Positions 13,204-19,626 of a DNA stretch of 19,931 nucleotides are shown here, one piece after another. The notes beneath the pieces were generated by a model. It saw only the letters and a list, made by a program, of their open reading frames with translations. It did not search any database and had not been told where the DNA came from. The stretch spans positions 1 through 19,931 of the forward strand of contig JAHFIC010000009.1 in assembly GCA_023246555.1 (NCBI GenBank), read 5' to 3'. How positions within the stretch are numbered: the first letter of the stretch is position 1; every line of letters starts with the position of its first letter. Made by a program: the position numbers and the translations under genes. The DNA comes from Candidatus Magasanikiibacteriota bacterium (lineage in GTDB: Bacteria > Patescibacteriota > Patescibacteriia > Magasanikbacterales > UBA922).

Positions 13204-15249
13204 TTAGAGAAAAACAATTTTTCTCGTCTTTGATTCTTCTGTATAGAATTCTAGCACATCGCCAATTTCCACGCGATCTCTGCCTTCGAATCGGACACCG
13301 CATTCCGAACCGCTGGGGACTTCTTTTACCTCCTGTTTACCGGTTTGGCACGTGGTAATTTTTCCTTCTCCAACAATCTGACCGCTTCGCTTTACTCGAA
13401 CCCTCACACCCGGCCGCGCCTTCCCTTCTTCCACTCGGCCGCCAAGAGTCTGCGCACCTTTGTCCGTACGAAAAATCGCGAGCACTTTCAGCCGTCCGAC
13501 GTCGTTAATAATTTTTTCCTGATCAAGCAATTTTTCAAGTTCCACCTTTACCCAATTGATAAGATCATAAATAACTTCGTAGCGAAAAAACGGAATTTGT
13601 TTTTCGTGAAGCTCATCTTCAGCAGCGCGCGGCACCTGCACGCGAAACGCGATCACCGTACCGCCACCCGCCTCAGCTTTTTTGACATCATCTTCAGAAA
13701 TATTCCCCAGGCCTTTCCCGATGATTTTCACGCCAACTTCATCGTGATGAATTTTTTCTAAAGACCCAATAATCGCTTCGAGCGACCCCAACACATCGGC
13801 TTTCACGACAAGATTCAGCGTTCTCTTCTTTTTCTCTTCGCCTTCTTCATCCGTCGCAGGTTCAGAACGGGAAACAATCACGCGTTCCGCGCCGGTTTGG
13901 CGCGTGCGCTTGGCTTTCACATTGATCATGGAGGCGGTGCTCTCTCTCGCCACATCCAAAATATCGCCGACCTCGGGCGCGACTTTGAACCCGATCACCT
14001 GAACCGGAACCGATGGGCCAGCCGTATCCATAAGCGCATGCGCCCAAGTGCGCATCGCGCGCACTTTTCCATAAATTTCTCCGTTTACGACCAATGGATC
14101 GTTTTTATGAAGGGTTCCAGATTGCACCAGGACGGTTGCAACCGGTCCGGTATGTTTATCAACATGAGATTCGATAATTGTTCCGGCTGCCGGAAGAAGC
14201 GGATCTGCTTGAATTGTTTCGGCATTCATATCCGCAACCAGCAAAAGCACGTCAAGCAATTTGTCGATATTGAGCTTCTGTTTTGCGGAAATTTCTACAA
14301 ACGGCACGGCGCCGCCCCAATCTTCGCTCTGAATGCCGCGATTCGAAAGTTCAGTTTTTACGCGATTCAAATCAGCGCCCGGCTTATCGATTTTATTTAC
14401 CGCGACCACAAACGGAAGCTTTGCCGCGCGAATAATTTGGATGACTTCCTCGGTCTGTGGCTTCACCCCATCGTCAGCGGCCACGACAAGAATCGCCATG
14501 TCCGCGACTTTGGCGCCGCGGCTCCGCATTACGGTAAAGGCTTCGTGGCCCGGAGTATCAATAAACGTGAGCGCGCGTTCTGTTTTTGTTTTCGGATCTT
14601 TCCACATAGTCTGGTACGCGCCAATATGCTGGGTGATGCCGCCGGATTCTTTGGCCGCGATATTGGCTTCGCGAATCGTATCGAGAAGCGTTGTTTTCCC
14701 ATGGTCGACATGGCCCATGACGACAATCACCGGCGCCCGAGGCGCTTTGTCTTTTGCTCGCTGAAGCGCGGTTTCAAGCGTTGCGGCTCTGTCGTTTTCT
14801 TTTTCACCAGTATCGGTTTTGCCTTCTTCGCGCGCGGGAGAAAAACCAAATTCCTCGGCCATAATGGCGGCCGTATCGTAATCAATATTTTGATTCTGAT
14901 TCGCAAGAATCCCGTTTTTCATAAGTTCTGTCATCACTTGCGTTACCGGAAGCCCTAGGCGCTCGGCAAAGGCTCGGACAGTGATAAGGGACGGAAGGAC
15001 GACGCTCTGTCCTGATTCTCGACGTAATTCTTTTTCTTTCTTTTTCTTTTCTTCAAGGTCTTTCTTGCGTTTTTCTTCTAAATCTTTCTGAATAAAACGC
15101 CAACGGCGTTGAATCTGTTCCGCAATGCGATCATCAATTTTTACTGCGCGCGCGCCAATATCAAAACCATATCGCGGAAGAATGTCCATGAGTTCTTTCG
15201 GATTGACACGAAGCTTGCGCGCGAGTTCAGAGACGTTTGTGCCGGCCAT
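13204..15249 (-). CDS. infB: translation initiation factor IF-2
   Basis: 681 aa, shorter than E. coli IF-2. It is the GTPase that brings initiator tRNA to the 30S ribosome. An N-terminal IF2_N module (MAGTNVSELARKLRV) and a second helical module (ITVRAFAERLGLPVTQVM) flank a Lys/Glu-rich coiled linker. The G domain has G1 GHVDHGKT (179-186), GGITQHIGAY, G3 DTPGHE (from 231) and G4 NKID (285-288). The beta-barrel domain II and the C-terminal domains follow, ending GDVLEFYTEESKTRKIVFL. The start ATG at 15249 agrees with the conserved N-terminus. It is not beside nusA/rbfA as in many bacteria, but heads an operon with an unknown gene, trxA and gdhA. Confidence 0.97.
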   Translation of the reverse strand: MAGTNVSELARKLRVNPKELMDILPRYGFDIGARAVKIDDRIAEQIQRRWRFIQKDLEEKRKKDLEEKKKKEKELRRESGQSVVLPSLITVRAFAERLGLPVTQVMTELMKNGILANQNQNIDYDTAAIMAEEFGFSPAREEGKTDTGEKENDRAATLETALQRAKDKAPRAPVIVVMGHVDHGKTTLLDTIREANIAAKESGGITQHIGAYQTMWKDPKTKTERALTFIDTPGHEAFTVMRSRGAKVADMAILVVAADDGVKPQTEEVIQIIRAAKLPFVVAVNKIDKPGADLNRVKTELSNRGIQSEDWGGAVPFVEISAKQKLNIDKLLDVLLLVADMNAETIQADPLLPAAGTIIESHVDKHTGPVATVLVQSGTLHKNDPLVVNGEIYGKVRAMRTWAHALMDTAGPSVPVQVIGFKVAPEVGDILDVARESTASMINVKAKRTRQTGAERVIVSRSEPATDEEGEEKKKRTLNLVVKADVLGSLEAIIGSLEKIHHDEVGVKIIGKGLGNISEDDVKKAEAGGGTVIAFRVQVPRAAEDELHEKQIPFFRYEVIYDLINWVKVELEKLLDQEKIINDVGRLKVLAIFRTDKGAQTLGGRVEEGKARPGVRVRVKRSGQIVGEGKITTCQTGKQEVKEVPSGSECGVRFEGRDRVEIGDVLEFYTEESKTRKIVFL

Positions 15250-15291
15250 ATTGATGATGAGAATCTAGAAGCTAGAATTTACTGTTGTTGG

Positions 15292-15320
15292 AGTATAGCG
15301 GAAAAAGGGCTTACCGTCAA
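15292..15320 (-). promoter_or_regulatory. sigma70-type promoter of the infB operon
   Basis: On the minus strand, -35 TTGACG (15320-15315) and -10 TATACT (15297-15292) are separated by 17 bp. The expected start is near 15286, leaving a leader of about 37 nt. The leader contains short CTAGAA repeats. Confidence 0.8.
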
Positions 15321-15333
15321 TCATTGATAAACA

Positions 15334-15365
15334 AAAAAACAGCCTTACTGCTAAAGCTGTTTTTT
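15334..15365 (-). terminator. intrinsic terminator downstream of the leftward orphan gene
   Basis: A 10-bp stem AAAAAACAGC (15334-15343)/GCTGTTTTTT (15356-15365) with a 12-nt loop. Read on the minus strand it ends in a T run. It lies just upstream of the infB promoter and insulates infB from the orphan gene at 15429-16379. It is symmetrical enough to work both ways. Confidence 0.8.
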
Positions 15366-15428
15366 ATAGGGCCGGAACTTTGGGTGGAGTGTCCGGCGGA
15401 ACTCTTGGGTGGGGGGGTGTTGCGCTAG
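15366..15428. repeat. G-rich imperfect direct repeat
   Basis: Two related stretches, CCGGAACTTTGGGTGGAG and CGGAACTCTTGGGTGGGGG, follow each other, and the second runs into seven G residues. It is in the 3' untranslated region of the leftward gene. No function is apparent. Confidence 0.5.
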
Positions 15429-16379
15429 CTAGCGGCGGCGGCGTCTTACAGGCAGGAGAAATCTCGCCGATCTTGCAATGTCATCATCATCGCTCACGGC
15501 GATGATGGCCAGCAAATCGGTGGGTGTGATCGACCCATTGTCATCCGTCAATCGTTTCCGGATCTCTGCCCATGCCTTGCCAGCGTAGTCATCGGGACGG
15601 CTACCAAGAGTTGGGACGCGAAAAACGGAACAGACGATCATGATGAGCTCATCCATCGTCGGCGAGCGTTCGAGGAGCGTCGCCACCGCATGATACGGCC
15701 ACTCTGGAACTTTCAGAGAGACACTGGTCGGATCGTGATCGACGTCCGAAGGGTTCGGGATGTTGACGACGACGAATGCTAGATCATCATTCGATGGATC
15801 GTCGTCGCACGCGATGTTCGCGAGGGCAAGGAGGGTGAGGCCGTGGAAGTCTTCGGCCAAAAAGAAATCCTGAGACGTCCTCTCCACGATCTGCCGGCGC
15901 GTCTCGTTGTCGATGGAGTCGACGAGATCGGCCACGACTTTTTTCATTCGGCCCGACTGGCCTTCGGTGGTGGCCTTGTCAATATCCATGATCGCACCAG
16001 CCACATCCCCACTGACCAAGCTCCTATACCTGAAAGGTTCTTCCATCCCGCGCATGCTCGCCGTCCGCGCGGCCAGGACATGCAATACGTTGTGGTAAAT
16101 ATCGTTTCTGAGCGTGATGCCCAAAAGCGATAGGCTCCAATCCTCGAGTGCAGTGACAATCTCCTCGAACATCACCGCATCGCCGTAATCCCGTCGAATC
16201 ATGGCGAGATAACGACAGCTCTCTGCCAGATCTTGCTTATGATCCTTATACTTGATCGAGAGATCATAGGCCGCACTGGGACTCGGAGCCATGAGTGCGA
16301 ACGATACCAACTCCGGATTGGCTAGTGCGCGCTTGGACTTAGCGCGGAGGAATGCTAATGATTTTTTTCTTATAACCAT
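15429..16379 (-). CDS. orphan helical protein (leftward gene of the island)
   Basis: 316 aa; I recognise no family. The ATG at 16379 has AGGGGAG about 5 bp ahead. The protein appears mostly alpha-helical, with no signal peptide or membrane segment. It has a basic N-terminus (VIRKKSLAFLRAKSKRALA), an Asp-rich stretch in the middle (ACDDDPSNDDLAFVVV), and a tail of five arginines (LLPVRRRRR). Repeated helices rich in small hydrophobics suggest an alpha-solenoid, like its neighbour at 17781-18938, but this is inference. It has its own promoter and terminator, and a leader of about 137 nt with two copies of GGCACGCCAC (minus strand) and small hairpins. It is divergent from the gene at 16620. Confidence 0.75.
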   Translation of the reverse strand: MVIRKKSLAFLRAKSKRALANPELVSFALMAPSPSAAYDLSIKYKDHKQDLAESCRYLAMIRRDYGDAVMFEEIVTALEDWSLSLLGITLRNDIYHNVLHVLAARTASMRGMEEPFRYRSLVSGDVAGAIMDIDKATTEGQSGRMKKVVADLVDSIDNETRRQIVERTSQDFFLAEDFHGLTLLALANIACDDDPSNDDLAFVVVNIPNPSDVDHDPTSVSLKVPEWPYHAVATLLERSPTMDELIMIVCSVFRVPTLGSRPDDYAGKAWAEIRKRLTDDNGSITPTDLLAIIAVSDDDDIARSARFLLPVRRRRR

Positions 16380-16523
16380 TTTTCTCCCCTTTTGTGGCGT
16401 GCCCTGAGTGGCGTGCCAAGGGAAATTTCACGACCCAGTATGGGCCAGTGCTCCATACGGAGAATATAGAGAGAAAAATTCCATCCATATTCCCCTTATG
16501 GGGACAGAAATCGTGAACTGCCA
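16380..16523 (-). promoter_or_regulatory. long 5' leader of the leftward orphan gene
   Basis: Between the predicted start near 16517 and the ATG are a TCCCC-TTAT-GGGGA hairpin (16491-16504), a GTATGG/CCATAC stem (16438-16443/16453-16458) and two copies of GTGGCGTGCC, plus sense, at 16394-16403 and 16408-16417 (14-bp period). This is more structure than a plain leader needs and may be a control element. Confidence 0.45.
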
Positions 16524-16552
16524 ATAATATGCCAAAACTTGACTTTTGTCAA
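16524..16552 (-). promoter_or_regulatory. near-consensus promoter for the leftward orphan gene
   Basis: Minus strand: -35 TTGACA (16552-16547), 17-bp spacer, -10 TATTAT (16529-16524). The -35 lies in the right arm of the palindrome at 16533-16558. Confidence 0.82.
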
Positions 16553-16558
16553 GTTTTG
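16533..16558. promoter_or_regulatory. 11-bp perfect palindrome shared by divergent promoters
   Basis: CAAAACTTGAC-TTTT-GTCAAGTTTTG. Each arm contains the -35 box of one of two back-to-back promoters, so a protein bound here could control both orphan genes together. An operator role is inferred; a simple consequence of two facing TTGAC boxes cannot explain all 11 paired bases. Confidence 0.65.
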
Positions 16559-16568
16559 TGTCTAAAAT
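16539..16568 (+). promoter_or_regulatory. promoter for the rightward orphan gene at 16620
   Basis: -35 TTGACT (16539-16544), 18-bp spacer, -10 TAAAAT (16563-16568). The start should be near 16575, a leader of about 45 nt. Confidence 0.65.
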
Positions 16569-16601
16569 ACGGCGCTGTTTTCTCGGCGTTTGCCAGAATC
16601 C

Positions 16602-16628
16602 AGCAGAAGGAGAAAAACTTTGACAACT
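16602..16628 (+). repeat. 27-nt leader/start repeat, first copy
   Basis: Identical to 17763-17789. It holds AAGGAG, a 7-nt A-rich spacer, the TTG start and the next two codons (ACA ACT, Thr-Thr). It decides the start codon of both genes. Confidence 0.9.
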
Positions 16629-17546
16629 ACAACCAAATCAGAAACCTACGAGCGAGCAGAGGCCTATACGTTTCGCTCGATCGCGAGTGGGAGAAACCCG
16701 TTCATCCAGAACAGCAAGATGAACGAAATCGCCATCTTCGAGCCGATGATGGGGATCCAACCGGGATCGATCTCGGCCCATCCCACCATCCCGAATCAGT
16801 TCATCATGACCGATTATTTCTCTCCCGGGCTCATCGAGTTCGATGTCGTAGAGACTTCCGATGGACTCGAGATGCGTCGAATCGCTCGGGACGGATGGGT
16901 CTACCTCCCCGCGCCGAGCACCGACAAGGTGCGGATCTTCCCCGAGATCATGCCGGGGAGCGATGCGAAACGAGTCCAATCGGTGTCTTACGGACCCTCG
17001 GACTCTATCCTCGTCGTGCGAAACGGCGAGCTCGACCGCATCTGGATGCTCCTGCCGACAGGAGAGGAAACCACGCGATGGCGTCTCGCAGATCGGCCGA
17101 TCCGTTTGACCGGCGGCGACAACACCGCCTACATCGAGTCGATCGCCTACAGCGAGGCGCGATCGGCTCAGCTCATCGTCGTCCGAAGCCGCCAGAACGG
17201 AACCGACGCTTTCGTGGAGTGCTACTCTAACGAGAGTGCGTACATCCATGTGTACATCGGGACGATCTCGTATGCGCCGAAAACGCCCTGGCTGTACGGG
17301 CTTGGTAACCGCAACCAAAATCTCTATTACGTCACCGGCCCCGAAAATGGCATTGCTGTTACGCGCGGCATCTACTGTGATCGTGAGCTCGTCACACCGG
17401 GTGTCACGGGACACGGGATAGCATTCATGGACGATGCGGCGCTCATCCCGAGCTACGGCTTCAACGTCGGCGACTTCGGCCAGCCCGGCGCCATCGTCCG
17501 CGTGCCGTGGCATATGATCGGAGACACCGACCCGAGCGACGTCTGA
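16620..17546 (+). CDS. orphan beta-rich protein, possible beta-propeller
   Basis: 308 aa from the TTG at 16620 (MTTTTKSETYERAEAYTF); I recognise no family. The start is fixed by AAGGAG 7 bp ahead within a 27-nt block shared with the gene at 17781. No signal peptide or membrane helix. The sequence is beta-rich with a loosely repeating pattern: VQSVSYGPSDSILVVRNGELD, IESIAYSEARSAQLIVV, IGTISYAPKTPWLYGLG and HGIAFMDDAALIPS. A short strand ending in (S/A)-(Y/F) is followed by a hydrophobic strand and a polar turn, which suggests propeller-like blades (inference). It has its own promoter and a terminator. GC is about 62% in sampled lines (17041-17100, 17161-17220). A 313-aa frame on the opposite strand is Arg/Asp-rich and looks like its shadow. 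Confidence 0.75.
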   Translation: MTTTTKSETYERAEAYTFRSIASGRNPFIQNSKMNEIAIFEPMMGIQPGSISAHPTIPNQFIMTDYFSPGLIEFDVVETSDGLEMRRIARDGWVYLPAPSTDKVRIFPEIMPGSDAKRVQSVSYGPSDSILVVRNGELDRIWMLLPTGEETTRWRLADRPIRLTGGDNTAYIESIAYSEARSAQLIVVRSRQNGTDAFVECYSNESAYIHVYIGTISYAPKTPWLYGLGNRNQNLYYVTGPENGIAVTRGIYCDRELVTPGVTGHGIAFMDDAALIPSYGFNVGDFGQPGAIVRVPWHMIGDTDPSDV

Positions 17547-17594
17547 TCGTCGCGCTTCAGATCCGCAATACACGGACACCGCAATTCGCGCCCG

Positions 17595-17631
17595 CCCGGC
17601 TCAACTTCATCGTTGCGACGCCGGGTTTTTT
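17595..17631 (+). terminator. intrinsic terminator after the beta-rich orphan gene
   Basis: CCCGGC (17595-17600)/GCCGGG (17620-17625), extended by an internal CAAC/GTTG pair, followed by TTTTTTA. Confidence 0.82.
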
Positions 17632-17681
17632 ATTTTCCGATTACGCTAAAAATATTTTTAAACAAAAAAATGATCGGTTTC

Positions 17682-17727
17682 TTAAGCAAAAAATTCAACC
17701 TTGACAAAAACCTAATTTGTTGCTTAA
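17682..17727. promoter_or_regulatory. inverted half-sites flanking the promoter of the third orphan gene
   Basis: TTAAGCAA (17682-17689) and TTGCTTAA (17720-17727) are exact reverse complements 30 bp apart. The right copy overlaps the -10 box and the left lies upstream of the -35, a layout suited to repression by looping or a dimer pair. Upstream, 17645-17670 is very AT-rich and could act as an UP element. Confidence 0.45.
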
Positions 17728-17729
17728 AT
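17701..17729 (+). promoter_or_regulatory. promoter for the orphan gene at 17781
   Basis: -35 TTGACA (17701-17706), 17-bp spacer, -10 TTAAAT (17724-17729). The predicted start near 17736 leaves a leader of about 45 nt, the same length as for the gene at 16620. Confidence 0.75.
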
Positions 17730-17762
17730 TGAGCCGCTTATTCTTGGTTATCCGCCGGGGTG

Positions 17763-17789
17763 AGCAGAAGGAGAAAAACTTTGACAACT
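17763..17789 (+). repeat. 27-nt leader/start repeat, second copy
   Basis: Identical over 27 nt to 16602-16628, containing AAGGAG and the TTG ACA ACT start. Sequence on either side differs between the two genes. Confidence 0.9.
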
Positions 17790-18938
17790 GAAAAAAAACT
17801 CGACATCTTCGCTACGGACGAAGGGACGAAGGCGGCGTTCAAAGACATGGCACCGGACGAGCTCGCGACGCATCTCATCGACGCCCCGCCAAAAGCGGAT
17901 CTTCTCATGGCGCAAAACGTGCTCGAGGCGCTGTGGGAGATGCCGCCGCGCCGCGCACAACTCGCGACGGCGATCGCCCTCAAGAACCCGGGGCTTCCGC
18001 TCGAGCGCCGAGCCATGCTCGGCGCTATCCTCGGAAGCGCCCTGCGACGCGAAGGCGCTACACGCGCCAAGGAAGCGACCATGGCTCTGGACGAAGCGAC
18101 GAAAGCTAATCTCGAGCTCTCGTCCATTGACCCCACGTGGGCCGAACGCATCCAAGGCGCGATCGACTACGAGAAACGCCAAGTTCTCCCGTATGTCGGG
18201 AGAATCGCGGAGGCAAGCGAGCTCAATTACGCCGCGGCCAAAGCCGCGCTCCAGAAACTCGCGCCGAACACCCCGACCGAGGAAAGATTCAAGATTCTCT
18301 TCCAGATCGCGCGTATCGGCCGGATGCAAGCGGTCGAAGCCGCATATGCCCTCATGGTCGGAGCAGAGGATCCCTGGGAGCAGACAATCGCGCTCAGGGA
18401 AGCGAACGCTCTCCTGAAGGGTCTTGAGAGACTGATCGAAACCAATGGTCCCTCGCACGAAAAGTACGACTTCTGGAAGATCCAGATCCAGCTCGATCGC
18501 ATCAAGCTCACCTGGATCGCGGGTAAAGGAGGTGATTTCCTGGAGAATCTCCAATGGATCTCCGAGCGCATGGAGGAAGATGAACATCTGAAAACCGCCT
18601 ACGACGTATCCTTCCACGTGGCAACGGCCATGAACGCGCTCACGAGCGGGGTTGAGGAAGTCTACACGGATGCCATCTTTCTCGCCTCCAGCGTTGCCCT
18701 CGACGAGAAAATCGGCATCGAATGGCGAGCCGATGCCTTCGCCGTCGCTGTCGCTCTCGCGGACAAACGGGGTGAAGAGAGGAGGGCTCTCGGGCTGTGC
18801 GATCAACTCTTCCTGATGATCAAAAACACCGGCTGGCGCAGCGCCGCGGTCGGCAAGGCCACAGAGATCCATCTTACGCTACGGCCGAAGGCCAAAGGAG
18901 AAGACCTCTACCGCTGGCTCTACCTGGCGGCCGAATAA
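17781..18938 (+). CDS. orphan all-helical repeat protein
   Basis: 385 aa from the TTG at 17781 (MTTEKKLDIFATDEGTKAAF), preceded by AAGGAG at the same distance as in the gene at 16620. An in-frame GTG at 17760 is less likely because it lies upstream of that ribosome-binding site. I recognise no family. The sequence looks entirely alpha-helical, with many Ala/Leu/Glu helices such as YAAAKAALQKL, FKILFQIARIGRMQAVEAAYAL and AFAVAVALADKRGEERRALGL. This is consistent with a TPR- or HEAT-like solenoid, hence perhaps a scaffold (inference). No membrane helix or signal peptide. It has its own promoter and a strong terminator. A 374-aa frame on the other strand is rejected as a shadow. Confidence 0.78.
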   Translation: MTTEKKLDIFATDEGTKAAFKDMAPDELATHLIDAPPKADLLMAQNVLEALWEMPPRRAQLATAIALKNPGLPLERRAMLGAILGSALRREGATRAKEATMALDEATKANLELSSIDPTWAERIQGAIDYEKRQVLPYVGRIAEASELNYAAAKAALQKLAPNTPTEERFKILFQIARIGRMQAVEAAYALMVGAEDPWEQTIALREANALLKGLERLIETNGPSHEKYDFWKIQIQLDRIKLTWIAGKGGDFLENLQWISERMEEDEHLKTAYDVSFHVATAMNALTSGVEEVYTDAIFLASSVALDEKIGIEWRADAFAVAVALADKRGEERRALGLCDQLFLMIKNTGWRSAAVGKATEIHLTLRPKAKGEDLYRWLYLAAE

Positions 18939-18958
18939 TCTCGGCGTGCAACAAACAC

Positions 18959-18997
18959 CAGAAGCTCCAGACGGGGCTGGAGCTTCTGGGTTTTTTA
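18959..18997 (+). terminator. strong intrinsic terminator after the helical orphan gene
   Basis: Perfect 12-bp stem CCAGAAGCTCCA (18959-18970)/TGGAGCTTCTGG (18979-18990), 8-nt loop, then GTTTTTT. It separates the island from the convergent ppa gene. Confidence 0.92.
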
Positions 18998-19008
18998 TTT
19001 TACTTTTA

Positions 19009-19539
19009 TTATTTTCCAAACTTTTCTTGATACAGCGCGACCGATCGCTCCACTGCTTTCACCGCCGCGTCATATCCTTCAAACCCGCCGACGACTACTT
19101 CTTTGTTCTGAAGCTGTTTATACGTCTCAAAAAAATGTTTGATGGTTTTTAAGGTATGCGAATTGACATCGCCAATATCCTTCACTCCTGCCCAACGTGG
19201 ATCATCGACTGGTACGCCAATAATCTTATCATCGTTCTCGCCACTATCTACCATCTTCATGAGCCCGACTGGCCGCACCTTAACCAAAATACCGGGATGG
19301 AGTGGCTCGGTGGCTAAAACCAAAACATCGATGGCATCGCCATCATCCCATAGTGTCTGAGGGACAAAACCGTATTCTATTGGATACACTTGCGCAGTAT
19401 GAAGCACCCGGTCAAGCGCGATCATCCCGGTGTCCTTGTCAATCTCATATTTATTACTTGATCCACGAGGACATTCTATAATCGTATTGATTTCCTGCGG
19501 CGCGTTTTTGCCAAGCGACACATCGTGCCAAAGATTCAT
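19009..19539 (-). CDS. ppa: inorganic pyrophosphatase (family I)
   Basis: 176 aa, the normal size of the soluble bacterial enzyme that hydrolyses pyrophosphate to phosphate and pulls biosynthetic reactions forward. Metal and catalytic residues are in place: E22 and K30 in the substrate-binding strand, Y56 in IEYGFVP, the DGDAIDVLV motif with D66, D68 and D71, and DSGENDDKIIGVP with D98, D103 and K105. The start ATG at 19539 gives the usual N-terminus (MNLWHDVSLG). No Shine-Dalgarno is visible; instead an array of 8-bp repeats begins 3 bp upstream. Confidence 0.96.
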   Translation of the reverse strand: MNLWHDVSLGKNAPQEINTIIECPRGSSNKYEIDKDTGMIALDRVLHTAQVYPIEYGFVPQTLWDDGDAIDVLVLATEPLHPGILVKVRPVGLMKMVDSGENDDKIIGVPVDDPRWAGVKDIGDVNSHTLKTIKHFFETYKQLQNKEVVVGGFEGYDAAVKAVERSVALYQEKFGK

Positions 19540-19542
19540 ATG

Positions 19543-19591
19543 GTTAGCTCGTTAGCTGATTAGCTTTTTAGCTAGTTAGCATGTTAGTTAG
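19543..19591. repeat. array of six 8-bp repeats beside the ppa start
   Basis: Exact 8-bp period: GTTAGCTC, GTTAGCTG, ATTAGCTT, TTTAGCTA, GTTAGCAT, GTTAGTTA. The core TTAG is kept in all six and TTAGC in five. It occupies positions -4 to -52 of ppa, so it would be in its leader or promoter. Confidence 0.85.
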
Positions 19592-19626
19592 AGCGTACAC
19601 AATCCACGATACAAATACAAGAGCTT

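Noticed and set aside
13897..14958. 353-aa open frame on the plus strand
   Set aside because: It lies wholly antisense to infB, whose GTPase motifs are unmistakable; its composition (Arg/His/Phe-rich) is that of a shadow frame.
16638..17579. 313-aa open frame on the minus strand
   Set aside because: Antisense to the orphan gene at 16620, which has a promoter, ribosome-binding site and terminator in its own direction; the minus frame is Arg/Asp/Val-rich, typical of a shadow in GC-rich DNA.
17748..18872. 374-aa open frame on the minus strand
   Set aside because: Antisense to the helical orphan gene, which has the shared AAGGAG/TTG start, a promoter and a 12-bp terminator; the minus frame has no matching signals.
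19543..19591. CRISPR-like array
   Set aside because: Units of 8 bp without spacers and no cas genes; a simple tandem repeat.
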